From NCBI GenBank assembly GCA_963923955.1, contig OZ000552.1:1054001-1118000 (forward strand): 64,000 nucleotides of DNA. The letters are read 5' to 3'. The position numbers and the translations under genes are program-made. Source of the stretch: G963923955 sp963923955. Its GTDB lineage: Bacteria > Pseudomonadota > Gammaproteobacteria > Eutrophobiales > Eutrophobiaceae. Under the pieces are notes generated by a model. The model was not told the origin of the DNA and did no database searches. It was given only the letters and a program-made list of their open reading frames with translations. Positions 27,866-35,692 of this stretch are shown in pieces. Position 1 is the first letter of the stretch; every line of letters starts with the position of its first letter.

Positions 27866-28858
27866 TTACCCGGGCGGTTTATACTTTTGCACACGCTGGT
27901 CGATCTTGCCGAAGATGGAATGCCCGTCGTTATCAAACATTTCGATCTCGATTCGATCGCCAAATTGCATGAAGGGCGTGGCGGGCTTGCCCTCGGCAAT
28001 CGTCTCCAGGCAACGGATCTCCGCCAGACAAGAGGAGCCGTCCTTGCTGCCGACATTGGAGATGGTGCCGGAGCCGACGACCGTGCCGGCCATTAGCGAG
28101 CGCGACTTGGCCGCATGGTGCAGCAGGCGGGGAAAGCCGAAGACCATATCGACGCCGGCATTGGGCGCGCCGAGTTTTTTGCCGTTTAAGCTGGAATGCA
28201 GGGGCAGGTGCAGCCGCTCGCCGTCCCAGGCCGCGCCCAGCTCATCGGGCGTTACCACCACCGGCGTGAAGGAAGTCCAGGGCTTGGATTGGTAAAAGCC
28301 GAATTGCTTGGCCAACTCCGCCGGGATCAGGTTGCGCAGGGAGACATCGTTCACCAAGCCGAGCAGCTTGATGTGCTCGCCCGCCGCGGCTTCCGAGATG
28401 CCGGCGGGAACATCGTCCGTGATCACGATTACCTCGGATTCAAAATCAATGCCCCAGGCCTCGTCCTCGACCAGGATCTCATCGCAAGGCCCGATGAAGG
28501 CATCGGAGGCGCCCATGTACATCAGCGGATCGTGCCAGAAAGATTCCGGCAATGCAGCGCCGCGCGCCTTGCGCACCAACTCGACATGGGTAACATAGGC
28601 GCTGGCATCGGCCCAATGATAGGCGCGGGGCAGGGGGGCGGCCAGTTGCTCAGGCGCCAACGCAAAGGCATCCTCACGCCGGCCCTCTTGTAATTGCGCA
28701 TACACGGCGGCGAGCTCTGGTTCGATCTCCGCCCAGTCATCCAAGGCTGCCTGCAAGGTGGGCGCGATGTCCGGCACCGCAAGGGCCTTGCTCAGCTCCC
28801 GGTTGACAACGACCAGCGTACCGTCACGGCCGCCTGCTTTTAAGCTGGCTAGTTTCAC
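27866..28858 (-). CDS. fahA: Fumarylacetoacetase
   Basis: Hydrolyses fumarylacetoacetate to fumarate and acetoacetate, the last step of the homogentisate pathway. 330 residues, the shorter proteobacterial form; the metal-binding core is recognisable in WGIDFESEVIVITDD (Glu and Asp ligands) and the GTVVGSGTISN oxyanion segment. It is the first gene of the minus-strand operon, sharing the 28859-28998 control region with hmgA. Confidence 0.94.
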   Translation of the reverse strand: MKLASLKAGGRDGTLVVVNRELSKALAVPDIAPTLQAALDDWAEIEPELAAVYAQLQEGRREDAFALAPEQLAAPLPRAYHWADASAYVTHVELVRKARGAALPESFWHDPLMYMGASDAFIGPCDEILVEDEAWGIDFESEVIVITDDVPAGISEAAAGEHIKLLGLVNDVSLRNLIPAELAKQFGFYQSKPWTSFTPVVVTPDELGAAWDGERLHLPLHSSLNGKKLGAPNAGVDMVFGFPRLLHHAAKSRSLMAGTVVGSGTISNVGSKDGSSCLAEIRCLETIAEGKPATPFMQFGDRIEIEMFDNDGHSIFGKIDQRVQKYKPPG

Positions 28859-28931
28859 GAATCTTGCCTCCTCTTTTGAAGTAGCTGTCAGACAGGGCGA
28901 TCACAGCAGAAGGACCCGGCCCGCAGCGCCT

Positions 28932-28963
28932 TAGTTGAAATTAGTTTCATTTGTAACTATACT
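28932..28963 (+). promoter_or_regulatory. hmgA promoter overlapping a candidate MarR operator
   Basis: TTGAAA (28935-28940), a 17-base spacer and TATACT (28958-28963) form a near-consensus sigma-70 promoter 35 bases upstream of hmgA. It is overlain by inverted repeats: GAAATTAGTTTC and the outer TAGTT/AACTA arms (28932-28959). The downstream marR gene is the obvious candidate binder. Observation is direct; regulator assignment is inference. Confidence 0.6.
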
Positions 28964-28998
28964 CGCTCTCTCCAAGCCGTCAAGTTGAGGATAGAACA

Positions 28999-30333
28999 AT
29001 GGCTACAGTGATGAAACCCGATGCACAGCCACAAAATGTCGATGCCGAGCAATACGAGTATCTGGCCGGTTTCGGCAACGAGCATTCTAGTGAGGCCCTG
29101 CCGGGCGCCCTGCCGGTAGGCCAGTTCTCGCCGCAAAAGTGCCCTTACGGGCTGTATGCGGAGAAGTTCAGCAGCACCGCCTTCACCGCGCCGCGGGCCA
29201 ACAACCGCCGCACCTGGCTGTATCGCATCCGCCCGTCGGTCTTGCAGGGCGACTTCCGTCGCATCGACAGCGGCCTGCTGCGCACCGCCCCGATCACGGA
29301 GACGGAAAGCCCGCCCAACCCCCTGCGCTGGAGTCCCTTCCCGCTGCCGGAAGAGCCGCGGGATTTTATCGACGGCCTGGTAACGATAGCCGCCGGTGGG
29401 GATTTCAACACGCAGATGGGCGGCGGCGTTCATCTGTACCTGGCCAATCAATCCATGCACGAGCGCTTTTTTTATAATGCCGATGGCGAATGGCTCATTG
29501 TCCCGCAACAGGGACGGCTGCGCATCCATACCGAGTGCGGCGTTCTGGCGCTCAAGCCCGGCGAGATCGGCCTCATCCCGCGCGGCATGAAGCTGCGCGT
29601 GGTGCTGCCCGATGGGCGCAGCCGCGGCTACATCGCCGAGAACTACGGCGCTGCCTTTGTCCTGCCGGAGCGCGGGCCGGTGGGCTCGGATGGTTATGCC
29701 AACCAGCGCGATTTTTTGGCACCGGTGGCCGCTTACGAAGACCGCGAAGGCGATTTCCAACTAGTGTGCAAGTTCGCCGGAAATTTATTCGCGTGTGACA
29801 TGAAGCATTCGCCGCTGGACGTGGTCGCCTGGGTGGGCAATTCCACGCCGTGCAAGTACGACCTGCATCGCTTTAACACGATGGGCTCGGTCAGCTATGA
29901 CCATCCCGATCCTTCGATCTACACCGTGCTGAGCGCCGCCTCAGATACGCCCGGCGTTGCCAACATGGACTTTGTGATCTTCCCAGCGCGCTGGATGGTG
30001 GCCGAGCACACCTTCCGCCCGCCCTGGTATCACCGCAACGTGATGAGCGAGTTCATGGGCCTGATCTACGGTACCTATGACGCCAAGCCGCAGGGCTTCG
30101 TGCCGGGCGCGGCGAGCCTGCACAACTGCATGACCGCGCACGGCCCGGACGCCGCCGCCTTTGCCGCCGCCGCCAATGCCGCCTTAGCGCCGCAGCGCTA
30201 CGAAGCGACCCTGTCCTTCATGTTCGAATCGCGCTATCTGCTTAGGCCGACCCGCCATGCCTTGCAGTCCGGCCAACGCCAGCACGATTACCCGGCCTGC
30301 TGGCAGGGATTAGAAAAACACTTTACCAATTAG
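28999..30333 (+). CDS. hmgA: Homogentisate 1,2-dioxygenase
   Basis: Iron(II) ring-cleaving dioxygenase turning homogentisate into maleylacetoacetate. 444 residues; the YLAGFGNEHSSEALPGALP N-terminus is diagnostic and the cupin iron ligands lie in HRNVMSEFMGL (His and Glu) and in MTAHGPD (His). GAGG at 28987-28990 sits eight bases before the ATG. It is divergent from fahA and followed one base later by marR, making the locus a complete homogentisate-to-fumarate module. Confidence 0.96.
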   Translation: MATVMKPDAQPQNVDAEQYEYLAGFGNEHSSEALPGALPVGQFSPQKCPYGLYAEKFSSTAFTAPRANNRRTWLYRIRPSVLQGDFRRIDSGLLRTAPITETESPPNPLRWSPFPLPEEPRDFIDGLVTIAAGGDFNTQMGGGVHLYLANQSMHERFFYNADGEWLIVPQQGRLRIHTECGVLALKPGEIGLIPRGMKLRVVLPDGRSRGYIAENYGAAFVLPERGPVGSDGYANQRDFLAPVAAYEDREGDFQLVCKFAGNLFACDMKHSPLDVVAWVGNSTPCKYDLHRFNTMGSVSYDHPDPSIYTVLSAASDTPGVANMDFVIFPARWMVAEHTFRPPWYHRNVMSEFMGLIYGTYDAKPQGFVPGAASLHNCMTAHGPDAAAFAAAANAALAPQRYEATLSFMFESRYLLRPTRHALQSGQRQHDYPACWQGLEKHFTN

Positions 30334-30334
30334 C

Positions 30335-30805
30335 ATGGCAGCCTCATCCCCGCAATCCCTGTCGCTGGACGGCTTCCTGCCCTATCGCCTGTCTATCGTT
30401 ACGAACAAGGTCAGCCGCGCCTTTGCCCGGCTCTACTCTCGCCGCTTTCGTATAAGCATCCCCGAATGGCGGGTCATGGCCGTGCTGGGTCAAGCCCCCG
30501 GCCTGTCCGCCGATGCAGTGTGCGTGAGAACACAAATGGACAAGGTCACCGTCAGCCGCGCCGTGACCAAGCTGCTGAAAAAGAAATACCTCATCCGGGA
30601 GTTTGCCGAGGAAGATAAGCGCCGTTCCATCCTGGAACTCTCCGCATCCGGTCATGGCATCTATGCTCAGGTTGTGCCGCTGGCTTACAACTTCGAGACC
30701 CGACTCACCAGCGCCTTGTCAAGCCGGGAGCGCAAAACCCTTGAAAGCCTTTTAGGCAAATTAGAGCGCCAGTCGGACCGGCTGGAGGCATCGCCGCCAC
30801 CATAA
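30335..30805 (+). CDS. MarR-family transcriptional regulator
   Basis: A 156-residue winged-helix regulator; the DNA-binding helices lie at about residues 55-85 (QMDKVTVSRAVTKLLKKK) with a wing around EEDKRRSILELS. Its ATG starts one base after the hmgA stop, so it is cotranscribed and probably controls the hmgA/fahA promoters in response to homogentisate or a related aromatic acid. That role is inferred from position. Confidence 0.9.
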   Translation: MAASSPQSLSLDGFLPYRLSIVTNKVSRAFARLYSRRFRISIPEWRVMAVLGQAPGLSADAVCVRTQMDKVTVSRAVTKLLKKKYLIREFAEEDKRRSILELSASGHGIYAQVVPLAYNFETRLTSALSSRERKTLESLLGKLERQSDRLEASPPP

Positions 30806-30811
30806 TAAGCG

Positions 30812-30887
30812 CCATTCACGGCTTGACCGGGAATCCATAGAAGGCCCGGCAGAAAACCCACTGGATTCCCGTTGTCACGGGAATGAC
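30812..30887. repeat. Dispersed palindromic-ended repeat, copy C
   Basis: Nearly the same sequence as the 77-bp element at 18458, including GGCTTGACC-n-GGGAATCCAT and the inverted TGGATTCCCGT-n-ACGGGAATGAC arm. It begins seven bases after the marR stop. Confidence 0.8.
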
Positions 30888-30932
30888 GGCGGAGAGGATG
30901 CTGCCTTGGTAAATGCCATGAATAATCCGGCC

Positions 30933-31514
30933 TCACTCCGACTCATCCCTCGCCTTACCAAGCCGATGATCCGGCCAGCGCAGGCGGATGCGGTGTGCAA
31001 GACGCTGCCTGACTATGCGGATAAATTCCCGCGGGCGGCTTAGCTTGTGCAGCGGCCAGCGCGCACGGGCTATGCCACGCCGGATGCGCGCCCGCAGGCT
31101 GCGCTGTCTTGCTTTCTGCTCCGCGCCTTCAGCAATCCCTTTGGTGATAATGTCCAGCTGCTGTCGGTTGAAGCTATAGACGCCTGCATCAGGGCGGTTG
31201 TCGGGCGGCGGGCTAAAGTCGGCGCTAAGGTGATGTTCGGGGGCAACGAGGCGATTCATCGCCGCCACTGTTTCTCCGTAGCGCTGCTGGAGTTGCGCGG
31301 CCAGTTCGGGACTGACATAAGGCTCTTCGGCGGCGATGTCGGGCAGGGTCTGAAAGTATTGGCCGATGCACCACCAGGCGATGCTGTCGCCGCCCGCACC
31401 GGCGTAGCGGCCGACCTTGCGCAGCAGCTCGGCCTCGCCGCGGGTTAGGCTGCGGTTGATGGTCTGCTCCGGTGGGCGGGACCGGGTGAGCCTACAGAGA
31501 GGGAAAAAGTCATG
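30933..31514 (-). pseudogene. Truncated gene, C-terminal 193 codons only
   Basis: An open frame runs from an in-frame TAG at 31517 down to TGA at 30933 with protein-like content (NRSLTRGEAELLRKVG, then SPELAAQLQQRYGETVAAMNRLV and an Arg-rich tail). It has no acceptable start upstream of an internal ATG at 31268. The N-terminal part seems to have been cut off where the AT-rich island begins. The RGEAELLRK style resembles the C-terminal tails of sulfotransferase-like or glycan-cluster proteins, but I cannot name the family. Confidence 0.5.
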
Positions 31515-31729
31515 CTACCCTATTTGATAGTTCTGTTTATGATGTAAGCGAAAGTAGAAATAACCGGATAACCCCCATAGAGTCACCATTTAGGATTGAA
31601 GCAATGGCATATTGGCGCAAGAGGAGAAAAAAGGTACGCAGACGAGTACGCGCCGTTGAAGAAATCGAAGCAGATATTAACGCTATTAAGGAAGAGTATA
31701 AAAAATGTCTTCCCTAGTTTGAACGGGAT

Positions 31730-32494
31730 ATGCGTTTTGCAAAAACAAGGAAGCAGTATCGCACGAAAATCGAAGATCGGATATCTCAATTAAGAAATAA
31801 TGAGAATAACTATAGCAAAATGTTTGGCTTCTTTGGGCCAAAAACATTAAACGGAAAAGCAAGTAAGGAACTTTTCCATCTTTACTCCCTATTTGAAAAA
31901 GCAGAAGAAAAAGCGCTGGCTGATATCCCCAATCTAGATTTTCGCTGTCCCTACTTATATCAGAAACCCGATGATTTTGGTTCTCCTTTTTTTAGTAAGT
32001 CGGAACAGCGATACAATGGCTGGTATGAGAATATCCTTGAGGAATTACAGAAAATAGTTAGTGACTACAAATCACGCCTGCGTAGTCTTGAATATGAATT
32101 GCGTAGCATACATGAGGAAAAAGCACGAAAGAATAGAGAAAAGGAACAGAGAGCAGCACAAAAGAGAATAGAGAAAGAAAAGAATATAGCAATCATGGCC
32201 AGAGTGGCAAAAGCGGAGGGAAAGACAAGGGGGCTTGCCGTATCTGTGAAATCGATATTGCCTAAAGACCATCCTTGTCCATATTGCGGACATGATCTTG
32301 GCGAGTCTCCCCATGCAGACCATATTTATCCCGTTGTCCGTGGCGGATTATCTTCCATAAAGAATATGGTCTATGTCTGCGCTGATTGTAATGCGTACAA
32401 GCGAGATAAGACATTGAGAATGTTTATTCAAGAATTTGGATTAGACCGAGATTTTATTGAAGAGAACTTGATCAAACTCGGCAAGGAATTTTGA
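31730..32494 (+). CDS. HNH endonuclease with coiled-coil N-terminus; upstream part separated by an amber codon
   Basis: A 254-residue product from the ATG at 31730. A charged, probably coiled-coil N-terminal two-thirds leads into a C-terminal HNH nuclease domain: CPYCGHDL, then HADHIYPVVRGG and CADCNAYKRDKTL, giving paired CxxC zinc ligands around the catalytic His. The same frame continues upstream to an ATG at 31604 encoding 37 similar basic residues, interrupted by TAG at 31715-31717. The gene may therefore be a restarted fragment of a 296-residue original. Composition is AT-rich compared with the flanks, suggesting transfer. Its stop overlaps the next frame. A defence or mobile-element role is possible but unshown. 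Confidence 0.8.
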   Translation: MRFAKTRKQYRTKIEDRISQLRNNENNYSKMFGFFGPKTLNGKASKELFHLYSLFEKAEEKALADIPNLDFRCPYLYQKPDDFGSPFFSKSEQRYNGWYENILEELQKIVSDYKSRLRSLEYELRSIHEEKARKNREKEQRAAQKRIEKEKNIAIMARVAKAEGKTRGLAVSVKSILPKDHPCPYCGHDLGESPHADHIYPVVRGGLSSIKNMVYVCADCNAYKRDKTLRMFIQEFGLDRDFIEENLIKLGKEF

Positions 32495-32514
32495 AAGCTC
32501 TGATAATTACTGTA

Positions 32515-33243
32515 ATGAAATGCAAACTGTGTGAATCCAGCGAGGACTTCGGCAAGTCTCACATTATCCCCAAATCGTTTTTTCTGCATTCCGAACCTAA
32601 GAACGAAGCTCCAGTCATGCTCACGAACGAAAGTGGGCAGCATCCCAAACTCCGTCCTGTTGGCGAGTATGATGACCGTATCCTATGTAAGGAATGCGAG
32701 AAGAAATTCGCGGATTGGGATAATTATTCAAAGCTACTTTTACTTGATGAAGCAGAGAGTTTTGAAGTGATCAAGGAAGGCAGCAAAATTATTTCTTTTT
32801 CAAAAGAAGAATTTAACTATGAAAAGCTGAAACTATTCTGCTTGTCAGTGCTGTGGAGAGCCGGGGTTTCGAAGAGAGGACTCTTTAGGCGAGTGAAACT
32901 CGGGCCGCATGAAACTGCTTTGAAAGAAATGATCCTTGCAAGAGACCCGGGCGAGAAAGAAAAATATTCTGTGCGCCTATTCAGGCTTCTTGAGCGTCCC
33001 TATGACATACCAATCATTGATCCTATTCGCGCCAGAGACCGGTATGGGTATTGGTTTTACAGAGTCTATCTTGGGCAATTTTTCTATGATGTTACAGTTG
33101 ATAGTCGGAAAATACCGGCCCAACATAGCGCAGGCATTATTCAGGCAGGCCAGCCGCTACTGGCTTGTGCAAGAGATATAATGAGAATGAGTGAAGCCCA
33201 GATATTAAAGAAAATACTCGATGCCCCGCAGAATGTGATTTGA
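32515..33243 (+). CDS. HNH-like zinc-motif protein, function unknown
   Basis: A 242-residue AT-rich gene 20 bases after the HNH gene. The N-terminus holds CKLCESSEDFGKSHIIPKSFF and then ILCKECEKKF, a CxxC-SHIIP-CxxC arrangement seen in a family of uncharacterised HNH-related proteins from diverse bacteria. The remainder is alpha/beta with no motif I recognise. I start at the ATG at 32515; a TTG at 32491 overlapping the preceding stop is possible. It may form a functional pair with the upstream nuclease. Confidence 0.7.
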   Translation: MKCKLCESSEDFGKSHIIPKSFFLHSEPKNEAPVMLTNESGQHPKLRPVGEYDDRILCKECEKKFADWDNYSKLLLLDEAESFEVIKEGSKIISFSKEEFNYEKLKLFCLSVLWRAGVSKRGLFRRVKLGPHETALKEMILARDPGEKEKYSVRLFRLLERPYDIPIIDPIRARDRYGYWFYRVYLGQFFYDVTVDSRKIPAQHSAGIIQAGQPLLACARDIMRMSEAQILKKILDAPQNVI

Positions 33244-33370
33244 CTAGGTAAAATTTCACTCCTCATAACCCTACGGTGCTTATTTTTGCAGTACTGAGGG
33301 TAGCGCACTTACCATATAGAAACCAGTATATATTTTTCACAGGAATCCAGAAGGTTGTTTGTCCGGCTAT

Positions 33371-34765
33371 CTACGACTCCCAGCTCATGTCTCCATCAAT
33401 CGTGGTGTCATCGGGGATTTTTATCTGGCGATGGCTGTGGTTGCGTAGTGTTACCTTTCCTTTTATCGAGGTGTTTTTGCCAAACAGGACATCGCCCTTG
33501 ATTTCCAGGCCGCGGCATTGCAGTAATGATGGGATGCCGTGGCGAAAGCGCGCCTCAAAGTCATCGATCAACTGGTAATAGCCAGCGTCCAGCTTGATGG
33601 GCGGTAGGCTTGCCTGCTGCGTTTTGCGTTCAAGTGTGTCCTTATTTGCAGAGAGCTCATAGAGATCGGAGCGCACAAGCAGCAACTCGTTTGTTGTCTT
33701 GACCGGCACAAAACGGCTGCGCGGCACGCAAATGGCGCGGGTATTCGGAAGGACACTGATAGCTGCGCCCATCGCGCTTTCTAATTGGAAGACCGGGGCT
33801 GACTCTGGATCCTTTGGGTCAAGGCGCTTGCGATTGACGATCAGCGGCAGAGATGGAATGTTTCCCTTTGCCTTGAGCATATCGCCTAATCGCTGCAAGT
33901 TAATCCACAGATTGTTGGTGTTGAAATACCGGTGTCTGGCGATGTCCTGGAATGCGTTCCGGTCTTCCTCCGGGCACTGCGCCGCCTCTCTTAAGATCAG
34001 GCCGCGCCCTTTTTCATAGGCAAGATGGCCGCCCTTTTTGTCCATGTCGGTGCGATCAGTAACCTCCATCAGGAAGGACAGACCTTGTTCAACCAGATAG
34101 CCCAGCAGGCCAGGATGTATGGTCGCACCAAGATTGTCCGCGTTCGAGATAAAGGCGTAGCGATAGCCGGCCGCCAGCAGCCGGGCCAGCATGCCGCTGG
34201 TGAGCAGCGCGATATAAATGTCTCCGTGTCCGGGCGGACACCATTCAAGCTCTCTGTTGCCGGGGAAGCTCGCCGGCCCCAGATCGGCCTGATTGATCTT
34301 CGGGACGCTGTGCTGGATGAAGTCTAGGGGTATCTCTGGGTCGTGCAGTTCGGGATACTTTTCCAGCGCATGAATGGAATCCATCCTGGTGTGCCGACTG
34401 TTCATCAGCACTAACCGAAGCTGCGCATGGAGCGCATGACGGGCGATGATGTCCAGGAAGCGATAGCCCTGCTTGAGCCTTATCAGTGACTTGGCCTGCT
34501 CCATGCCCATTGATGTCCCCAGCCCGCCGTTTAGTTTTAGTAACACGGTGTGTGCTAATTGTCTTTTTCCGATGTCCTCATGCTGTGCGCTTAGTTGTTC
34601 TATATCTGGCAGCGCGGTAAGCGGCCTGATGGCGGATTCAGGGATGTAGGCGCGGCCGCCTGCGAGCAGCTGACGGTAGTGATTGTTAAAATTTTCTATG
34701 GCGATGTCAGGCACGCCGGCCGCCTTCATCTTCGCGGCAAATTCCCGGAATTTATCTTCTGGCAT
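33371..34765 (-). CDS. UTP-glucose-1-phosphate uridylyltransferase, eukaryotic-type UGPase family
   Basis: Makes UDP-glucose from glucose-1-phosphate and UTP. About 464 residues. The nucleotide-binding signature KLNGGLGTSMG is at about 76-86, followed by the family's WCPPGHGDIY (uridine loop), FISNADNLGA and NTNNLW segments. A C-terminal left-handed beta-helix runs from about 425. This is the UDPGP (eukaryote-like) family, unrelated to GalU. I start at the ATG at 34765 (MPEDKFREF), the position where homologues begin; the frame is open to 34834. Confidence 0.88.
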   Translation of the reverse strand: MPEDKFREFAAKMKAAGVPDIAIENFNNHYRQLLAGGRAYIPESAIRPLTALPDIEQLSAQHEDIGKRQLAHTVLLKLNGGLGTSMGMEQAKSLIRLKQGYRFLDIIARHALHAQLRLVLMNSRHTRMDSIHALEKYPELHDPEIPLDFIQHSVPKINQADLGPASFPGNRELEWCPPGHGDIYIALLTSGMLARLLAAGYRYAFISNADNLGATIHPGLLGYLVEQGLSFLMEVTDRTDMDKKGGHLAYEKGRGLILREAAQCPEEDRNAFQDIARHRYFNTNNLWINLQRLGDMLKAKGNIPSLPLIVNRKRLDPKDPESAPVFQLESAMGAAISVLPNTRAICVPRSRFVPVKTTNELLLVRSDLYELSANKDTLERKTQQASLPPIKLDAGYYQLIDDFEARFRHGIPSLLQCRGLEIKGDVLFGKNTSIKGKVTLRNHSHRQIKIPDDTTIDGDMSWES

Positions 34766-34918
34766 TGTGATGGTCTTGGCTTTGGCTGGATGAAGCGGAA
34801 GATGTCTTTTGGCCGGCGATCTTAGCATTGGCATCTGGCAAAGGCATAACGCTAATCAGATCAGGTTATACTGCCTGTCGCTATGCCTGGCCGGCCAAAG
34901 AAAATATTGCATCAGAAA

Positions 34919-35692
34919 ATGCTGCGTCTGAAAAATGTCACCAGGCACTTTGCCGGACGGCCTGCCGTGCGCGATTTTACGCAGGAAATAAACGCGGCCA
35001 GCACCACAGTCCTGCTCGGCCCCAGCGGGTGTGGGAAGTCAACCATACTGCGCCTGATTATCGGCCTGTTAGAGGCCGATAGCGGCGAGATCTATTTTCA
35101 GGACAGTCTTATCTCGCAGGCCAATGTGGCAGACCTGCGCCCCCGCATCGGCTATGTCATCCAGGACGGCGGCCTGTTTCCACACCTAAGCGCCAAGTCC
35201 AATGTCAGCCTGATGGCGCGCCACTTGAATTGGGACACGGACAGGATCAATGCACGGTTGGAGGGCTTGAGCCGCCTGGTGCATCTGCCGCTTGATCTCT
35301 TGGATAGATTCCCTTCCGAGCTATCCGGTGGGCAGCGCCAGCGTGTCAGCCTGATGCGGGCGCTGATGCTGGATCCGGACTTGCTCTTGCTTGATGAACC
35401 CCTGGCCGCGCTGGATCCGATGATCCGCTATGAGCTGCAACAGGACTTAAAAGGCATCTTCAAGGAGATGCACAAGACGGTTGTGCTTGTTACCCATGAC
35501 ATCGCTGAGGCCGCTTATCTGGGCGATGATATTTTGCTCATGCGCGCGGGTCGGCTGGTGCAGCGCGGCTCGATGCAAGCGTTATTGGAGGCGCCGGCCG
35601 AGCCTTTCGTGGAGCAATTTATTCGCGCCCAACGCGACCCGGCCAAGGCCATAGCCAAGGCCCCAGCCAAAGGCATGGGAGAGAGCTTGTGA
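34919..35692 (+). CDS. ABC transporter ATP-binding protein, osmoprotectant (OpuCA/ProV-like) type
   Basis: Drives the importer encoded with the next gene. 257 residues from ATG 34919 (MLRLKNVTRHF). Walker A is GPSGCGKST, the Q-loop is VIQDGGLFPH, the signature is LSGGQRQRV, Walker B is LLLLDEPLAALDP and the switch His is in VTHDIAEA. No C-terminal CBS domains, unlike OpuCA. An in-frame ATG at 34883 is an alternative. The stop overlaps the next start by four bases. Confidence 0.9.
   Translation: MLRLKNVTRHFAGRPAVRDFTQEINAASTTVLLGPSGCGKSTILRLIIGLLEADSGEIYFQDSLISQANVADLRPRIGYVIQDGGLFPHLSAKSNVSLMARHLNWDTDRINARLEGLSRLVHLPLDLLDRFPSELSGGQRQRVSLMRALMLDPDLLLLDEPLAALDPMIRYELQQDLKGIFKEMHKTVVLVTHDIAEAAYLGDDILLMRAGRLVQRGSMQALLEAPAEPFVEQFIRAQRDPAKAIAKAPAKGMGESL

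Noticed and set aside
31715..31717. Amber codon as pyrrolysine or a reassigned stop
   Set aside because: TAG ends several intact genes here (queF, hmgA, rpsP), and no pyrrolysine machinery is visible.
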